From Enterococcus alishanensis (GTDB lineage: Bacteria > Bacillota > Bacilli > Lactobacillales > Enterococcaceae), in contig NZ_JAHUZB010000005.1 in assembly GCF_019218635.1 (NCBI RefSeq), positions 62,001 through 126,000 of the forward strand: a stretch of 64,000 nucleotides of DNA, written 5' to 3'. The notes under the pieces are model-generated. The model did no database searches. It was given only the letters and a program-made list of their open reading frames with translations, and was not told where the DNA came from. The number at the start of each line of letters is the position of its first letter. The stretch's first letter is position 1. The position numbers and the translations under genes were made by a program. Of this stretch, positions 1 to 8,684 are shown piece by piece.

Positions 1-233
<233 letters not shown>

Positions 234-246
234 TTATTTTTGCAAA

Positions 247-315
247 CAAAAAAACACCTATCGAAAGGTAAATTTTTTTGTAAGCAGACAAAAAAACTTA
301 ACTTGCAATAGGTGT
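247..315 (-). terminator. Riboswitch expression-platform terminator
   Basis: On the minus strand ACACCTAT (308-315) pairs perfectly with ATAGGTGT (254-261), and a run of seven U (247-253) follows. The left arm is shared with the fluoride aptamer, so the two folds exclude each other. Confidence 0.85.
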
Positions 316-353
316 CATCAGCTTTGCAGCGGTTATAGGGGAACACCATCCCT
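305..353 (-). promoter_or_regulatory. Fluoride riboswitch aptamer (crcB motif)
   Basis: Read on the minus strand, this leader carries the fluoride-aptamer pieces in the right order: GGGATGGTGTTCCCC, then TATAACCGCT, a short loop, GCTGATGACACCTAT. These match the conserved GAUGG-GUUC-CC, AACCGCU and GCUGAUGRC-CCUA blocks of the crcB motif. The 3' aptamer strand ACACCTAT can instead pair with ATAGGTGT at 254-261, which forms an intrinsic terminator. Fluoride binding should thus favour read-through into enolase, whose enzyme is the classic fluoride target. Confidence 0.93.
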
Positions 354-366
354 TTGATTAAATAAA

Positions 367-395
367 AATATACACTTATTTCAAAAAACAATCAA
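367..395 (-). promoter_or_regulatory. Promoter of the fluoride riboswitch/eno transcript
   Basis: TTGATT (390-395), a 17-base spacer and TATATT (367-372) lie just upstream of the aptamer on the minus strand, so this enolase has its own sigma-A promoter. Confidence 0.7.
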
Positions 396-402
396 ATAAT
401 AA

Positions 403-972
403 CTATTTTAAATTTTTGTAGGCACGATTCAGGAATTCTTGCCGTTCCTCTGAAGAAATCGTACCAATTAAATCCAAATGATGCCAAGCTACTTTTTTCA
501 CACCCACATCCTTTAGCGTAGTAATCAGCTGGTGACGATAACTATCATTGCAACGTTCTTTCAGACTTTCAGTCGATTGTTCTGATGTTGAAAATACAAC
601 TGCTGAATCAATCTTCAATAGCGGCTGAATCCCATTTCCTTCATCATAAAAAGCAAATTGATTTAGCAAAATCTTATCTAAAAAACCTTTCAAACTTGCT
701 GGTGTAGCATACCACCAAACAGGAAAAATAATTATTAACTGCTGCGTATCTTTCAATATTTCCATGTATTTTTCAATCAATGGATCTAATACTTTTCCTG
801 CTTGATAAACAGCCAACTCATTTTCTGTCATAACAGGATTAAACCGATCAGCTTTTAGGTCAATTACTTGATAATCTTTTTTATCAGTGATTAAATGGCT
901 GATTAAATTTTCTTTGATTTGGTGATTAAAACTTTTTTGATAAGGATGATCAATTAAGATTGTGGTTGTCAT
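403..972 (-). CDS. NAD(P)H oxidoreductase, flavodoxin-like fold
   Basis: The protein has about 190 residues and resembles the MdaB/KefF/YwrO family of FMN or FAD NAD(P)H:quinone reductases. An N-terminal beta strand is followed by a phosphate-binding segment (ILIDHPYQKSFNHQI), then the family motif FPVWWYATPASLKGFLDK in the middle, where flavin and substrate bind. The start is chosen at the ATG at 970-972, seven bases after GGAGG; the ATG one codon upstream (975) is also possible. It is cytosolic and probably reduces quinones or other electrophiles by two electrons. It is a single gene between ackA and the riboswitch-controlled enolase. The true substrate cannot be told from sequence. Confidence 0.85.
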   Translation of the reverse strand: MTTTILIDHPYQKSFNHQIKENLISHLITDKKDYQVIDLKADRFNPVMTENELAVYQAGKVLDPLIEKYMEILKDTQQLIIIFPVWWYATPASLKGFLDKILLNQFAFYDEGNGIQPLLKIDSAVVFSTSEQSTESLKERCNDSYRHQLITTLKDVGVKKVAWHHLDLIGTISSEERQEFLNRAYKNLK

Positions 973-1060
973 CATGACGCCTCCTACATAATGGGAATAT
1001 TTTGATAAAAGCCTGTTCACAATTTAAAATTTTTTTCATTTATATAATACTAATTTTGCA

Positions 1061-1099
1061 AAAAAAGAGTGTTAAACTTTATTTCAGTTTAACACTCTT
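1061..1099 (-). terminator. Intrinsic terminator after ackA
   Basis: A 14-base inverted repeat (AAGAGTGTTAAACT and its complement, 1065-1099) is followed by a U run on the minus strand. Confidence 0.85.
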
Positions 1100-1125
1100 A
1101 AATACAATATTGAATGATTCGTTGC

Positions 1126-2322
1126 TTATTTGCTTAAACGTTCTACGTCGCGGGCAATCATTACTTCTTCATCAGTCGGAATCACGTAAACTTTTACACG
1201 AGAGTCAGCTGTTGAGATTTCTGCTTCTTTACCATGGATTTTTTTGTTTAATTCTTTGTCGATTTCAACACCAAACCAAGACATATTTGCTATAACCATG
1301 TCGCGAACTAAGTCAGCATTTTCACCAACGCCAGCAGTAAAGACGATTGCATCTACACCATCCATTACTGAAATATATTGCGCAATATATTTACGAATCC
1401 GATCAGTATAAATTTCCATTGCTAAAATGGCATCTTCATTTCCTTCAGCGTATGCATCTTCGATATCACGCATATCACTTGATAAACCAGTAATTCCTAA
1501 AACACCAGATTTTTTATTTAAGATATCGATCATTTCGTTAATGTTAGCAATGCCTTCTTTTTCCATAATGTATGGTAATAGAGAAGCATCCACATCACCA
1601 GAACGAGTTCCCATTGTTAAACCTGCAAGTGGCGTGAAGCCCATTGAAGTGTCGACAGATTTTCCACCTAAAACAGCAGCGATTGAACCACCATTTCCGA
1701 TATGTGCTGTGATAATTTTAGTTTCTGCCAAAGGTTTGCCTAATAATTCTGCCGCTCTTTCGGACACATAACGATGGCTTGTTCCGTGGAAACCATATTT
1801 ACGAGCAGCGTATTTTTCATAATATTCTTTTGGCAAGCTGTACATATAATTTACTTTAGGCATTGTTGCGTGGAATGATGTATCAAACACAGCCACACTT
1901 GTAATGTTTGGTAAAATATTTCTGAAAGCTTTGATTCCCATTGCATTGGCTGGGTTGTGTAATGGAGCAAATTCACTTAATTCTTCGATTTTTGCTAAGA
2001 CATCGTCGTCAATTACGACTGAATCTTTAAAGTATTCTCCACCTGCTACGACACGGTGGCCAACGCCAGTAATTTCATCAAATGAACCAATGATTTTTAA
2101 ATCAATTAGTTTATCTAACAGCATTTGAACAGCAATTTCATGATCTTTAATATCTAGTGTTTGATTAAATTTTTCACCTTCGCCATATTTGATTGTGAAG
2201 ATTGAATCATTGATTCCAATTCTTTCGACGATTCCTTTGGCGATTACGGTTTCCTCAGGCATTTGGTATAACTGCCATTTCAAACTAGAACTTCCGGCAT
2301 TGATTGCAATTGTCTTTGACAT
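1126..2322 (-). CDS. ackA: Acetate kinase
   Basis: The 398-residue product has the full family length. It makes ATP and acetate from acetyl phosphate and ADP in fermentative overflow metabolism. Visible motifs are the N-terminal [10 protein letters not shown] phosphate loop, [11 protein letters not shown] near residue 90, [10 protein letters not shown] near residue 147, HGTSHR near residue 180, [11 protein letters not shown] near residue 207 and the C-terminal TDEE. These include the arginine, aspartate, histidine and glutamate residues needed for catalysis. The gene lies just downstream of the YtxK-like methyltransferase and comG, the arrangement also known from Bacillus (ytxK-ackA). It ends in its own terminator. 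Confidence 0.98.
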   Translation of the reverse strand: MSKTIAINAGSSSLKWQLYQMPEETVIAKGIVERIGINDSIFTIKYGEGEKFNQTLDIKDHEIAVQMLLDKLIDLKIIGSFDEITGVGHRVVAGGEYFKDSVVIDDDVLAKIEELSEFAPLHNPANAMGIKAFRNILPNITSVAVFDTSFHATMPKVNYMYSLPKEYYEKYAARKYGFHGTSHRYVSERAAELLGKPLAETKIITAHIGNGGSIAAVLGGKSVDTSMGFTPLAGLTMGTRSGDVDASLLPYIMEKEGIANINEMIDILNKKSGVLGITGLSSDMRDIEDAYAEGNEDAILAMEIYTDRIRKYIAQYISVMDGVDAIVFTAGVGENADLVRDMVIANMSWFGVEIDKELNKKIHGKEAEISTADSRVKVYVIPTDEEVMIARDVERLSK

Positions 2323-2350
2323 TTTAAGTAAACTCTCCTTTGTTTTTTTA

Positions 2351-3358
2351 CTATAAATTAGAGGATTTCCATTCCTCGAATTCGCTGAAAAATTGTGACA
2401 CTTTGGCAGGATCTTTTAGCGTAGGTAATTTTACCAACAAGACTTTTTTGGCTTGTTCTGCTAACGCTCCTGGTTTTTGCAATATAACAATACTTTTTCT
2501 TGAATGGACTGACTGGAATAATTCATCTGGTAATTGGATAATACCTTGTAAATAAACTTTCTCTTTCAGCCATTTCTGTAACAATGGGCCTTGTTCTGCC
2601 TCCAAAAAGTTACTTGGAACTAAAAACAAACCATAGCCATTGTCTTTCACATAATTCATCCCTTGTTCTAACAATAGATGATGGGCATAACTGTGATCTT
2701 TCGTGGCATGAGTGATAAATGATGCTGCCTTTTCATCGTGTGGATAAAATCCAACGGGCAAATCTGCCACAGCAAAATCAACTGGGTCCACCAATAAGTC
2801 TTGCAAGCTATCTTGATGAAATAATTCCAACTCAGTTTCGCTTAACAAACTGTCAGAAGCTGCGATAGCCAATAAAGTTTCATCAATATCGACCCCAATA
2901 CCATGTACATTGTACTGTGCTAATTGTAGATTAATCAAAATAGTTAACAATAAATTTCCCATACCAACGGCAACATCTAGCACCCGCAAGTTTTCTGCTT
3001 TATTTTTTGTTAACTGCTCAATCAGAAACACAAATAAAAACCCAATACTATCAGGTGTTAACTGATGATTAGGTTGTAATTGTTCCCCTCTAGCACCTTT
3101 TAACAATAATAATTGACTTAACTTACGCCATTCCTCACTACTTAAATCCAACGCTAAAATTTCTTGATAAACTTTTTCAACCTGCGAAACAATTTCTGCA
3201 TTAGGTTGGCCGTCCACTATTCGGACTTTGGCATTGTCTACCAAATTCTCTGCATTTTCGATATAGGCGTCAAAAAAAGAAGTGTCTAATCCTTGTTGCA
3301 ACTGAGAAATTGTGCTTTCCATCAAAGCAAAAGCCTGCTCAATTTTTTCTGTATCCAT
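2351..3358 (-). CDS. YtxK-like class I SAM-dependent methyltransferase
   Basis: A protein of about 335 residues related to the N6-adenine-type methyltransferases found downstream of comG operons (B. subtilis YtxK). The SAM motif [12 protein letters not shown] is near residue 150. ADLPVGFYP, near residue 220, occupies the place of the catalytic NPPY motif of N6-adenine methyltransferases but reads DLPVG instead, which is common in this subfamily. The ATG at 3356-3358 follows GAGGTG at good spacing; an earlier GTG is less likely. The substrate of the family is not established. The position between comG and ackA is conserved in Bacilli, and no restriction or specificity gene is nearby. Confidence 0.85.
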   Translation of the reverse strand: MDTEKIEQAFALMESTISQLQQGLDTSFFDAYIENAENLVDNAKVRIVDGQPNAEIVSQVEKVYQEILALDLSSEEWRKLSQLLLLKGARGEQLQPNHQLTPDSIGFLFVFLIEQLTKNKAENLRVLDVAVGMGNLLLTILINLQLAQYNVHGIGVDIDETLLAIAASDSLLSETELELFHQDSLQDLLVDPVDFAVADLPVGFYPHDEKAASFITHATKDHSYAHHLLLEQGMNYVKDNGYGLFLVPSNFLEAEQGPLLQKWLKEKVYLQGIIQLPDELFQSVHSRKSIVILQKPGALAEQAKKVLLVKLPTLKDPAKVSQFFSEFEEWKSSNL

Positions 3359-3491
3359 CTTACACCTCACAAAAAATATATAACACCTTCGATACCTGTT
3401 TTATTTTAGCTGAGTTTTCAAAAAATATCAATCGCTTTCTTGATTGTTAAATAAAAGTTTCTTTCCTGTTTAATCTGTTAAACAGACTATA

Positions 3492-3851
3492 CTAATTTTC
3501 TGCATTATTCGATACAGCCTCGTAAAAAAGATATTGTTTGTCTTTTAATTTTACTACGATTACTAGTTTTTGTCCGTTCCTATGATAAACAAGTTCCCCC
3601 AGATTAAAAGGCCATTCTCCACTTTCTTGTGGCAAATTAGGATAATCAATTAAAAATAATTCTTTTGCCGTTTTTCCTTGATACAGTTTTTGACTTTGAT
3701 GATTAAAATCTATCGTTTCTTGGTAACTAGTTAGTAATTGTAAAGCTAAAAAACTAAACAAGAAAAGCACCAGCATCACCGTCAGCAGAATACCTCCGGG
3801 ATATGATGTAACTGTCCTTTTTGACCAAATTGTCTGTAAATGTGACTTCAA
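3492..3851 (-). CDS. comGG: ComGG-like minor pseudopilin
   Basis: The last gene of the comG operon, 119 residues. It has one membrane helix near residues 20-42 (ILLTVMLVLFLFSFLALQLL) and a soluble C-terminal part. There is no clear GFTL-type prepilin cleavage motif, as is usual for ComGG. The start appears to be TTG at 3849-3851, seven bases after GGAG, and it overlaps the end of comGF by about 100 bases in another frame. It belongs to the transformation pilus. The assignment rests mainly on position and topology. Confidence 0.75.
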   Translation of the reverse strand: MKSHLQTIWSKRTVTSYPGGILLTVMLVLFLFSFLALQLLTSYQETIDFNHQSQKLYQGKTAKELFLIDYPNLPQESGEWPFNLGELVYHRNGQKLVIVVKLKDKQYLFYEAVSNNAEN

Positions 3852-4257
3852 AGAATATCTCCGCTCCTTCTTGTTGGCAAGTGAATTTTTTTACGTCAGT
3901 CAGTAATGGCTGATGACCATTATTTTTACTTTTGGCGATTTTTTTATTTACCAAATAAATTTTGACGCTCTTTTCTTCCTCCATTCCCAAAATTTGATTT
4001 CTCTCAACACGATTAATTTCAACTTCTTCCAATTCATTTTCCAGCTGTAACAAAAAAACTTGCCATTCTCTTTCGTTATGACTGGAGACAACTTTTTCAG
4101 TTTGTTGGACATGCTTAAACAAGCCACTGATTAAAAGTAATAAACCGCTCAACATCAAAAGTGCCACTAAACATTCTATCAAAGTGAATCCTTTATTCTT
4201 TGCCAATCTTAGCTGTCCCTTTTTCCACCCAACAATTCTCTGCTGAACCTTGGACAT
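3754..4257 (-). CDS. comGF: ComGF-like competence pseudopilin protein
   Basis: About 167 residues. The N-terminus carries a prepilin-like KGFTLIECLVALLMLSGLLLL motif near residues 23-43, with the conserved glutamate five residues after the cleavage-site glycine. The start is set at the ATG at 4255-4257, six bases after AGGAG; an ATG two codons upstream directly abuts the SD and is less likely. It overlaps comGE upstream and comGG downstream, consistent with translational coupling. ComGF is a membrane protein needed to assemble the competence pilus. Confidence 0.82.
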   Translation of the reverse strand: MSKVQQRIVGWKKGQLRLAKNKGFTLIECLVALLMLSGLLLLISGLFKHVQQTEKVVSSHNEREWQVFLLQLENELEEVEINRVERNQILGMEEEKSVKIYLVNKKIAKSKNNGHQPLLTDVKKFTCQQEGAEIFFEVTFTDNLVKKDSYIISRRYSADGDAGAFLV

Positions 4258-4465
4258 TGTCATCTCCTACCTCTCCGGTAATACGCAAACGACGACTCGC
4301 CATATAAAGACTGCGATAATCTGCCAACTGCTGCATTTGAGATTCTTGATTTATCTGAAGCTTGACTGATAAATCCAAATAACCAAAGACAATTACACAA
4401 AGAATCCCTAAAGCAACGACACTTTCTATTAAAATATAACCCTTACTTCCTTTCAAAACGTCCAC
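4193..4465 (-). CDS. comGE: ComGE-like minor pseudopilin
   Basis: A short protein of about 90 residues with a prepilin-type N-terminus (KGYILIESVVALGILCVIVFGYLDL); the glutamate is in the +5 position. The start is uncertain. The first candidate is GTG at 4463-4465, and a TTG four codons later sits at better distance from AGGA. It overlaps comGD and comGF at its two ends. In the operon it takes the comGE position. It is predicted to be a minor subunit of the transformation pseudopilus after cleavage by the prepilin peptidase ComC, which is not in this window. Confidence 0.78.
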   Translation of the reverse strand: MDVLKGSKGYILIESVVALGILCVIVFGYLDLSVKLQINQESQMQQLADYRSLYMASRRLRITGEVGDDNVQGSAENCWVEKGTAKIGKE

Positions 4466-4895
4466 TTCCTAGCATGAATTGATAAATGATTTGTTTATCC
4501 GTGCTTAATTGTTTAAAAATAATATTCGAAAAACTGCCGGGACTTTTAGAAATTGAAATGTTTCCTGTACCGCTTTTAAAATAGATGGTATAGCTATTAT
4601 TTAATAACCGAATATCCTCGGGTAAACTGATATTTTTTTTAGCTTCTGGATCGTTGGCAATCATGAAAATGAGTTCTTGGTTCTCTTTGGAAAGATAAAC
4701 GGATGATCGAGTTCCCTGGGTAATGGCCAATTGTTGAAAATGTAAAAGGGATTTTTCAATCCGATAAAAAAAGAAATTTTGTGTGAGCTTACTATGCCAT
4801 TTTCCAATCGCTAAAGTTGGTAACAAGACAAAGCTGGTTACAACAAATAAAACCAGTAACATCTCAAATAAAGTAAAACCTTGACGCTTAATCAT
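4443..4895 (-). CDS. comGD: ComGD-like type IV pseudopilin
   Basis: 150 residues with a classic class III signal, RQGFTLFEMLLVLFVVTSF, at residues 4-22: cleavage between G and F and a glutamate at +5. The remaining soluble domain is typical of minor pseudopilins. It overlaps comGC by four bases (ATGA type) upstream and comGE by about 20 bases downstream, so the genes are translated together. It is exported to the membrane and processed by ComC to join the competence pseudopilus. Confidence 0.88.
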   Translation of the reverse strand: MIKRQGFTLFEMLLVLFVVTSFVLLPTLAIGKWHSKLTQNFFFYRIEKSLLHFQQLAITQGTRSSVYLSKENQELIFMIANDPEAKKNISLPEDIRLLNNSYTIYFKSGTGNISISKSPGSFSNIIFKQLSTDKQIIYQFMLGSGRFERK

Positions 4896-5161
4896 TTCTT
4901 ATTTTCCTGATAAATTTTGTACTGCTTAGCATCCACATAATTAGGGACCAAATCACCTTCGCTGGGACTCTGACCATCATGTTCCATTTCATATAACTGA
5001 ATTTGTGTTTCCACTACTTTTACAACCGCAGCATTATTTTTTTCCTCAGCCATTTTTCGTTGCTCCATGATTTTTGGTACAAACAGTAACAATAATAGAC
5101 TGATCACAAATAAAACAACCAACATTTCTAAAAGCGTAAAGCCTTTTTGTATTCTTTTCAC
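4892..5161 (-). CDS. comGC: ComGC major competence pseudopilin
   Basis: 89 residues. The N-terminal motif QKGFTLLEMLVVLFVISLLLLL is the hallmark of the major pseudopilin, with cleavage after the glycine at residue 7 and glutamate at +5. A short mixed-charge domain follows (EQRKMAEEKNNAAVVKVVETQ), as in other ComGC proteins. ComGC forms the shaft of the pilus that captures DNA at the cell surface. It abuts comGB (one-base overlap) and comGD. No premature stop or frameshift is seen. Confidence 0.93.
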   Translation of the reverse strand: MKRIQKGFTLLEMLVVLFVISLLLLLFVPKIMEQRKMAEEKNNAAVVKVVETQIQLYEMEHDGQSPSEGDLVPNYVDAKQYKIYQENKK

Positions 5162-6156
5162 TAAAAACCCTCCAATCCGCTAGTTATAGGTAATAACATA
5201 GCCACATAAATACTGACAATCAACACAGCAACAAACAAAAAAATTAGTGGCTGCAACCAGGAAATCATCCATTCAATACGACTAAATAACCGTTGCCAAA
5301 TAATTTCACTATAAATCAATAATTCCTTACCTAAATTTCCACGGGCTTGTCCTTGCAATATGATTTGACTAAATTCTTGTGTCAAAAACGGATATTTTTT
5401 TATTTGTTCCGGTAACGACTGGCCGTTATTTAAAGCAGTTTGTAAATCTTCGGCTAAATCTTTCATCAGCGAATCACGATCGGTTACCAATAAACATTGA
5501 ATGATTTGAATTAGTTCCAAACCTTGATTAAATAATTTCCCCCACTCTAAAGCAAAATATGCTGAGTAATAATCTCGATGCAAACTACCAATTAGCGGAA
5601 ATTTCGATAATCTAGTATAACGGGCTAAATAACTTTGTTTTTTTCTGTTCTGTCTAAAATATAATGTAAAGCAAAAGCCACAAAATATAATAACGAAAAT
5701 CAATATTGGAAAATCATGAATAAATAAGACTGCTAGACTACCTTGTTGAATCATGCCACTAGCCAATAACTCAGGTAATAAGAAAAAACGCATACTTAAA
5801 AGAATCAAAACTAAGAAAAGTAATAATAATAGTGGATAAGAAATTGCTTTAATAAAATTGTTTCGCTGTTTTTCTAGTAAATCCATTTGTTGACCAATAC
5901 CAATCAATGTAGCAGGTAAATCGCCATGAATTTGAGCCAATTCTAGTTGTAAAAGTTGATCTTTACTATAAGATAATTGATTTAATATACTCGCCAGTGA
6001 TTCACCAGCACTTAAATCTGCCTCGACTCTTGTAATTAACTTAGAATCAAACAATTTACCTGTTTGAAAAAAACCTAAGGCCTGAGACAGACTAAAGCCA
6101 TTGTTCAATAATTCTCCTAAAAGTAGAACAAATTTTTTTTGATCTTTTTTAGTCAT
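5161..6156 (-). CDS. comGB: ComGB, GspF-like membrane platform protein
   Basis: About 331 residues of the type II secretion F / PilC family. Three membrane segments are visible: near residues 110-130, 155-175 and 305-325. The two cytoplasmic GspF repeats each hold an ESLASILNQ- or GQSLPEQI-type motif. It anchors the ComGA ATPase and drives pilin assembly. The start is taken as the ATG at 6154-6156; a TTG four codons upstream is possible. Both lie inside the end of comGA, so translation is coupled. Confidence 0.9.
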   Translation of the reverse strand: MTKKDQKKFVLLLGELLNNGFSLSQALGFFQTGKLFDSKLITRVEADLSAGESLASILNQLSYSKDQLLQLELAQIHGDLPATLIGIGQQMDLLEKQRNNFIKAISYPLLLLLFLVLILLSMRFFLLPELLASGMIQQGSLAVLFIHDFPILIFVIIFCGFCFTLYFRQNRKKQSYLARYTRLSKFPLIGSLHRDYYSAYFALEWGKLFNQGLELIQIIQCLLVTDRDSLMKDLAEDLQTALNNGQSLPEQIKKYPFLTQEFSQIILQGQARGNLGKELLIYSEIIWQRLFSRIEWMISWLQPLIFLFVAVLIVSIYVAMLLPITSGLEGF

Positions 6157-7069
6157 TTTTTGTTTCAAAAGCTTTCAGTCCTTCCACCCAAGATGCAGCA
6201 ACGCCAGTGTTTAAAAACTCATAAGCCAACATTAAGCCGACTTCATTTGTTGCTATTGGCAATAATTCCTGATAAACAACTCCTTTTAACACCTCTTTTA
6301 ACAGATCGGTTTCCCCACCCAATTCATATGCACGGGCAGTTGCTCCTGCTAAATCTTTGGCGTGAATCGTGGCAAAAACACAATGTCCTGTCAAAGCGGC
6401 ACGAACAGCTGCCTGAATCGTTTTAGTATCGCGAATTTCTCCAATAATTAAAATATCTGGATGGTGTCGCAAGGATAGTTTGATTAATTCATCGTAGTCT
6501 TGATTGATTTTGTCATTAATTTGAAGCTGTAGAAAATGATCCACTTCGATCTCTACTGGATCTTCAATCGTAATCACCTGTCCCTCCATTTCTTGGGCTA
6601 GTTTATACATTAAAGTGGTCTTTCCTGAGCCAACTGGTCCACTAAATAAAAATAAACCGCGACCGGCAATTTGTTGTTGGATGATCGTTAATTGTTCCGG
6701 CACACAATAATTTTCTTGGCTCACCCCAAAAGTATGCAAAAAGCGAATCACTAAACTTTCCCTTTGACGATAATCGCCGACACTAGACAACCGTAAGCGC
6801 TGCGGACCCTTCAATAAAGGATAAGTAGTTGCCCCAAATTGTGTTTTACGATGCTCACTTACGTCCATTTCACCAATGTATTTAAAGCGACTAATTAATT
6901 GTTTGCCTTGATCTAGAGAAATTTTTTCTCGATTAAAATAAAAAGGACCTTTGCGAAAATAAATTTCATAATAGTCGTTACCAGGTTTAATGTAAAAATC
7001 TTGCATTTGGTTATCTGTACCATAAGCAATCAATTCATCTGAATAAAGTTCAACTGACATTTGCTTCAC
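6149..7069 (-). CDS. comGA: ComGA competence pilus assembly ATPase
   Basis: 306 residues, GspE/PilB-type ATPase and first gene of the comG operon. Walker A is GPVGSGKTT near residues 144-152. The Asp box follows (TIEDPVE), then Walker B ILIIGEIRD near 206-214 and the His box GHCVFATIHAKD near 230. It lacks the tetracysteine zinc motif of many PilB proteins, as is usual for ComGA. It powers extension of the transformation pseudopilus. The start is an ATG after a GAGG. A ComK/ComX-type control element was not recognised upstream. Confidence 0.95.
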   Translation of the reverse strand: MKQMSVELYSDELIAYGTDNQMQDFYIKPGNDYYEIYFRKGPFYFNREKISLDQGKQLISRFKYIGEMDVSEHRKTQFGATTYPLLKGPQRLRLSSVGDYRQRESLVIRFLHTFGVSQENYCVPEQLTIIQQQIAGRGLFLFSGPVGSGKTTLMYKLAQEMEGQVITIEDPVEIEVDHFLQLQINDKINQDYDELIKLSLRHHPDILIIGEIRDTKTIQAAVRAALTGHCVFATIHAKDLAGATARAYELGGETDLLKEVLKGVVYQELLPIATNEVGLMLAYEFLNTGVAASWVEGLKAFETKND

Positions 7070-7085
7070 CTCTATAAAAAAATAC

Positions 7086-7128
7086 GCAAAAAAAAGCGAG
7101 AAAACTAAAATTTAGTCTCTCGCTTTGG
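7086..7128 (-). terminator. Intrinsic terminator overlapping the trmB stop
   Basis: On the minus strand GCGAGAGACTAAA pairs with TTTAGTTTTCTCGC, followed by eight U. The left arm includes the end of the trmB coding region. Confidence 0.8.
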
Positions 7129-7765
7129 AAATAAATCGCGCTTCTACTCGATAAATCGGTTGGCCCTTATTGGAAAACTTCTCTTCATATTCTGTCATAA
7201 TGTTGCCTTGATAATCTGATTGATGTAAATCCAACCACACTTGTTCAATCACCATGCCGTATTTAGAAAAGCTACTTAACGAGTATTCAAATAATCCTTG
7301 ATTGTCAGTTTTAAAATGAATTTCTCCGTTAGGTTTTAAAATTTCTTCGTCAATTGCTAGAAATGTTTTAAAAGTTAAGCGGCGTTTTTCATGCTTTTTT
7401 TTAGGCCATGGATCGGAAAAATTTAAATAAATTTGATCTACTTCATTTTCGGCAAAATAATCTGTTAAATCAGATCCGTCAACATGCAACAGTTGTAAAT
7501 TTGGTAACTCTTCTGCAATTAATTTATCTAGCGCTAAAGACACCACACTTAACTGCATTTCAATCCCGATATAATTTATTTCTGGGTGTGCTTTTGCCAT
7601 CCCCACAATAAATTGACCTTTTCCAGTTCCAATTTCAATCTGAATAAGGTTACTATTCTTGAATCGTTCTTGCCAATGGCCTTTTAATTTTTTTGGCTCA
7701 TTTGGGATATATTCTGGATGAGCTGCAACTAACTCAGCAGCTCCAGGACGATTTCTAACACGCAT
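7112..7765 (-). CDS. trmB: tRNA (guanine-N7)-methyltransferase
   Basis: 217 residues, usual length for bacterial TrmB. It methylates G46 of tRNA with SAM. The SAM-binding motif [10 protein letters not shown] is near residues 43-52, followed by IGIEMQLSV, then the family signature [17 protein letters not shown] near residues 115-131 with the catalytic aspartate. [11 protein letters not shown] follows near 154. The start ATG follows an AGGAGG. Upstream lies the ytmP-like kinase gene, as in Bacillus (ytmQ-ytmP). Confidence 0.97.
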   Translation of the reverse strand: MRVRNRPGAAELVAAHPEYIPNEPKKLKGHWQERFKNSNLIQIEIGTGKGQFIVGMAKAHPEINYIGIEMQLSVVSLALDKLIAEELPNLQLLHVDGSDLTDYFAENEVDQIYLNFSDPWPKKKHEKRRLTFKTFLAIDEEILKPNGEIHFKTDNQGLFEYSLSSFSKYGMVIEQVWLDLHQSDYQGNIMTEYEEKFSNKGQPIYRVEARFISKARD

Positions 7766-7819
7766 CTTGTTCCTCCTAATTTCATATCGTTATTCACAAC
7801 AAAAGCTGAACTAAGATGT

Positions 7820-8602
7820 TCAGCTTCCGGCAAAAATACGTTTTAATTGTAAAATTGTTCGATTCATATGATGGATTTCTCCTCGCATATAAAAGCGAGA
7901 AATTTCAAGTAGAATGCTCATTAAAGCATACCAATACACCCGTTCAATATTGGCATCAGTTGGTTGAATCCCATATCTCAGGAGCCATGTTCCCCAACTA
8001 GAAAGCGGAACGTAATTCCCTAAAATAGTACCAATGTCTAAAGCCGGATCAGCAAACATAACTGAATCCCAGTCCACCAAATATAAATAATTTCGACAAA
8101 CTAGCCAATTTCGATGATTGACATCACCATGGACAACAGTATATTTCTTTTTCGGATATTTTGGTAGATGAGTAGTTAAATAACCATGGACTTTTTCTAC
8201 AAATTCGTTTTCCTTCAACTCATTTGGTAAATCGGCTTCATAGGATGCTAATAGTTGCTCTGGTGAAACTTGTTGGCCGCCGATTTTTTTTAACATAGTT
8301 TTTAATGATTCAGAATGATGCAAATGATACAAAACATCAATTACATCATTACGTTGTGTAATTTCATCGGCTTCTAAAAGACGACCATCTAACCATTCTT
8401 GGGCAGTTAACGTATCGCCATTGCCAGTTCTTTTAATCCAAACTAATTTTGGTGCAATTCCTTCTTGTGACAAGGCAGCCAGCATTGGCGTTGTATTCTG
8501 TTTGATAAAAACTCGTTCGTCTGCTTTGTAACCAATATAAGTTTTTCCAGTATCACCTTTTATCGGTTGCAAACGCCAGTCGCTATCTAACTGAAATTCC
8601 AT
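7820..8602 (-). CDS. YtmP-like aminoglycoside/choline-kinase-fold phosphotransferase
   Basis: 260 residues of the APH/ChoK fold. The catalytic loop VVHGDVNHRNWLV near residue 166 and the metal-binding LVDWDSVMFADPALDIG near residue 182 are intact, so it should be an active small-molecule kinase. Start ATG at 8600-8602 after a GGGGGG SD; the GTG/ATG codons upstream lie in the SD region. It is paired with trmB as in B. subtilis ytmPQ. The substrate is unknown; thiamine- or choline-like alcohols are typical for the fold. It is not evidence for aminoglycoside resistance. Confidence 0.85.
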   Translation of the reverse strand: MEFQLDSDWRLQPIKGDTGKTYIGYKADERVFIKQNTTPMLAALSQEGIAPKLVWIKRTGNGDTLTAQEWLDGRLLEADEITQRNDVIDVLYHLHHSESLKTMLKKIGGQQVSPEQLLASYEADLPNELKENEFVEKVHGYLTTHLPKYPKKKYTVVHGDVNHRNWLVCRNYLYLVDWDSVMFADPALDIGTILGNYVPLSSWGTWLLRYGIQPTDANIERVYWYALMSILLEISRFYMRGEIHHMNRTILQLKRIFAGS

Positions 8603-8684
8603 CCTTGTCCCCCCTAACAATTAACAGTAATCCTTATTCTAGCCACCTGAACTCACTTCGTCAAGGGCATATACGTTCGTTTTT

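Noticed and set aside
7820-8602. Aminoglycoside resistance kinase
   Set aside because: The trmB-linked YtmP position is a housekeeping context; the fold alone does not show resistance.
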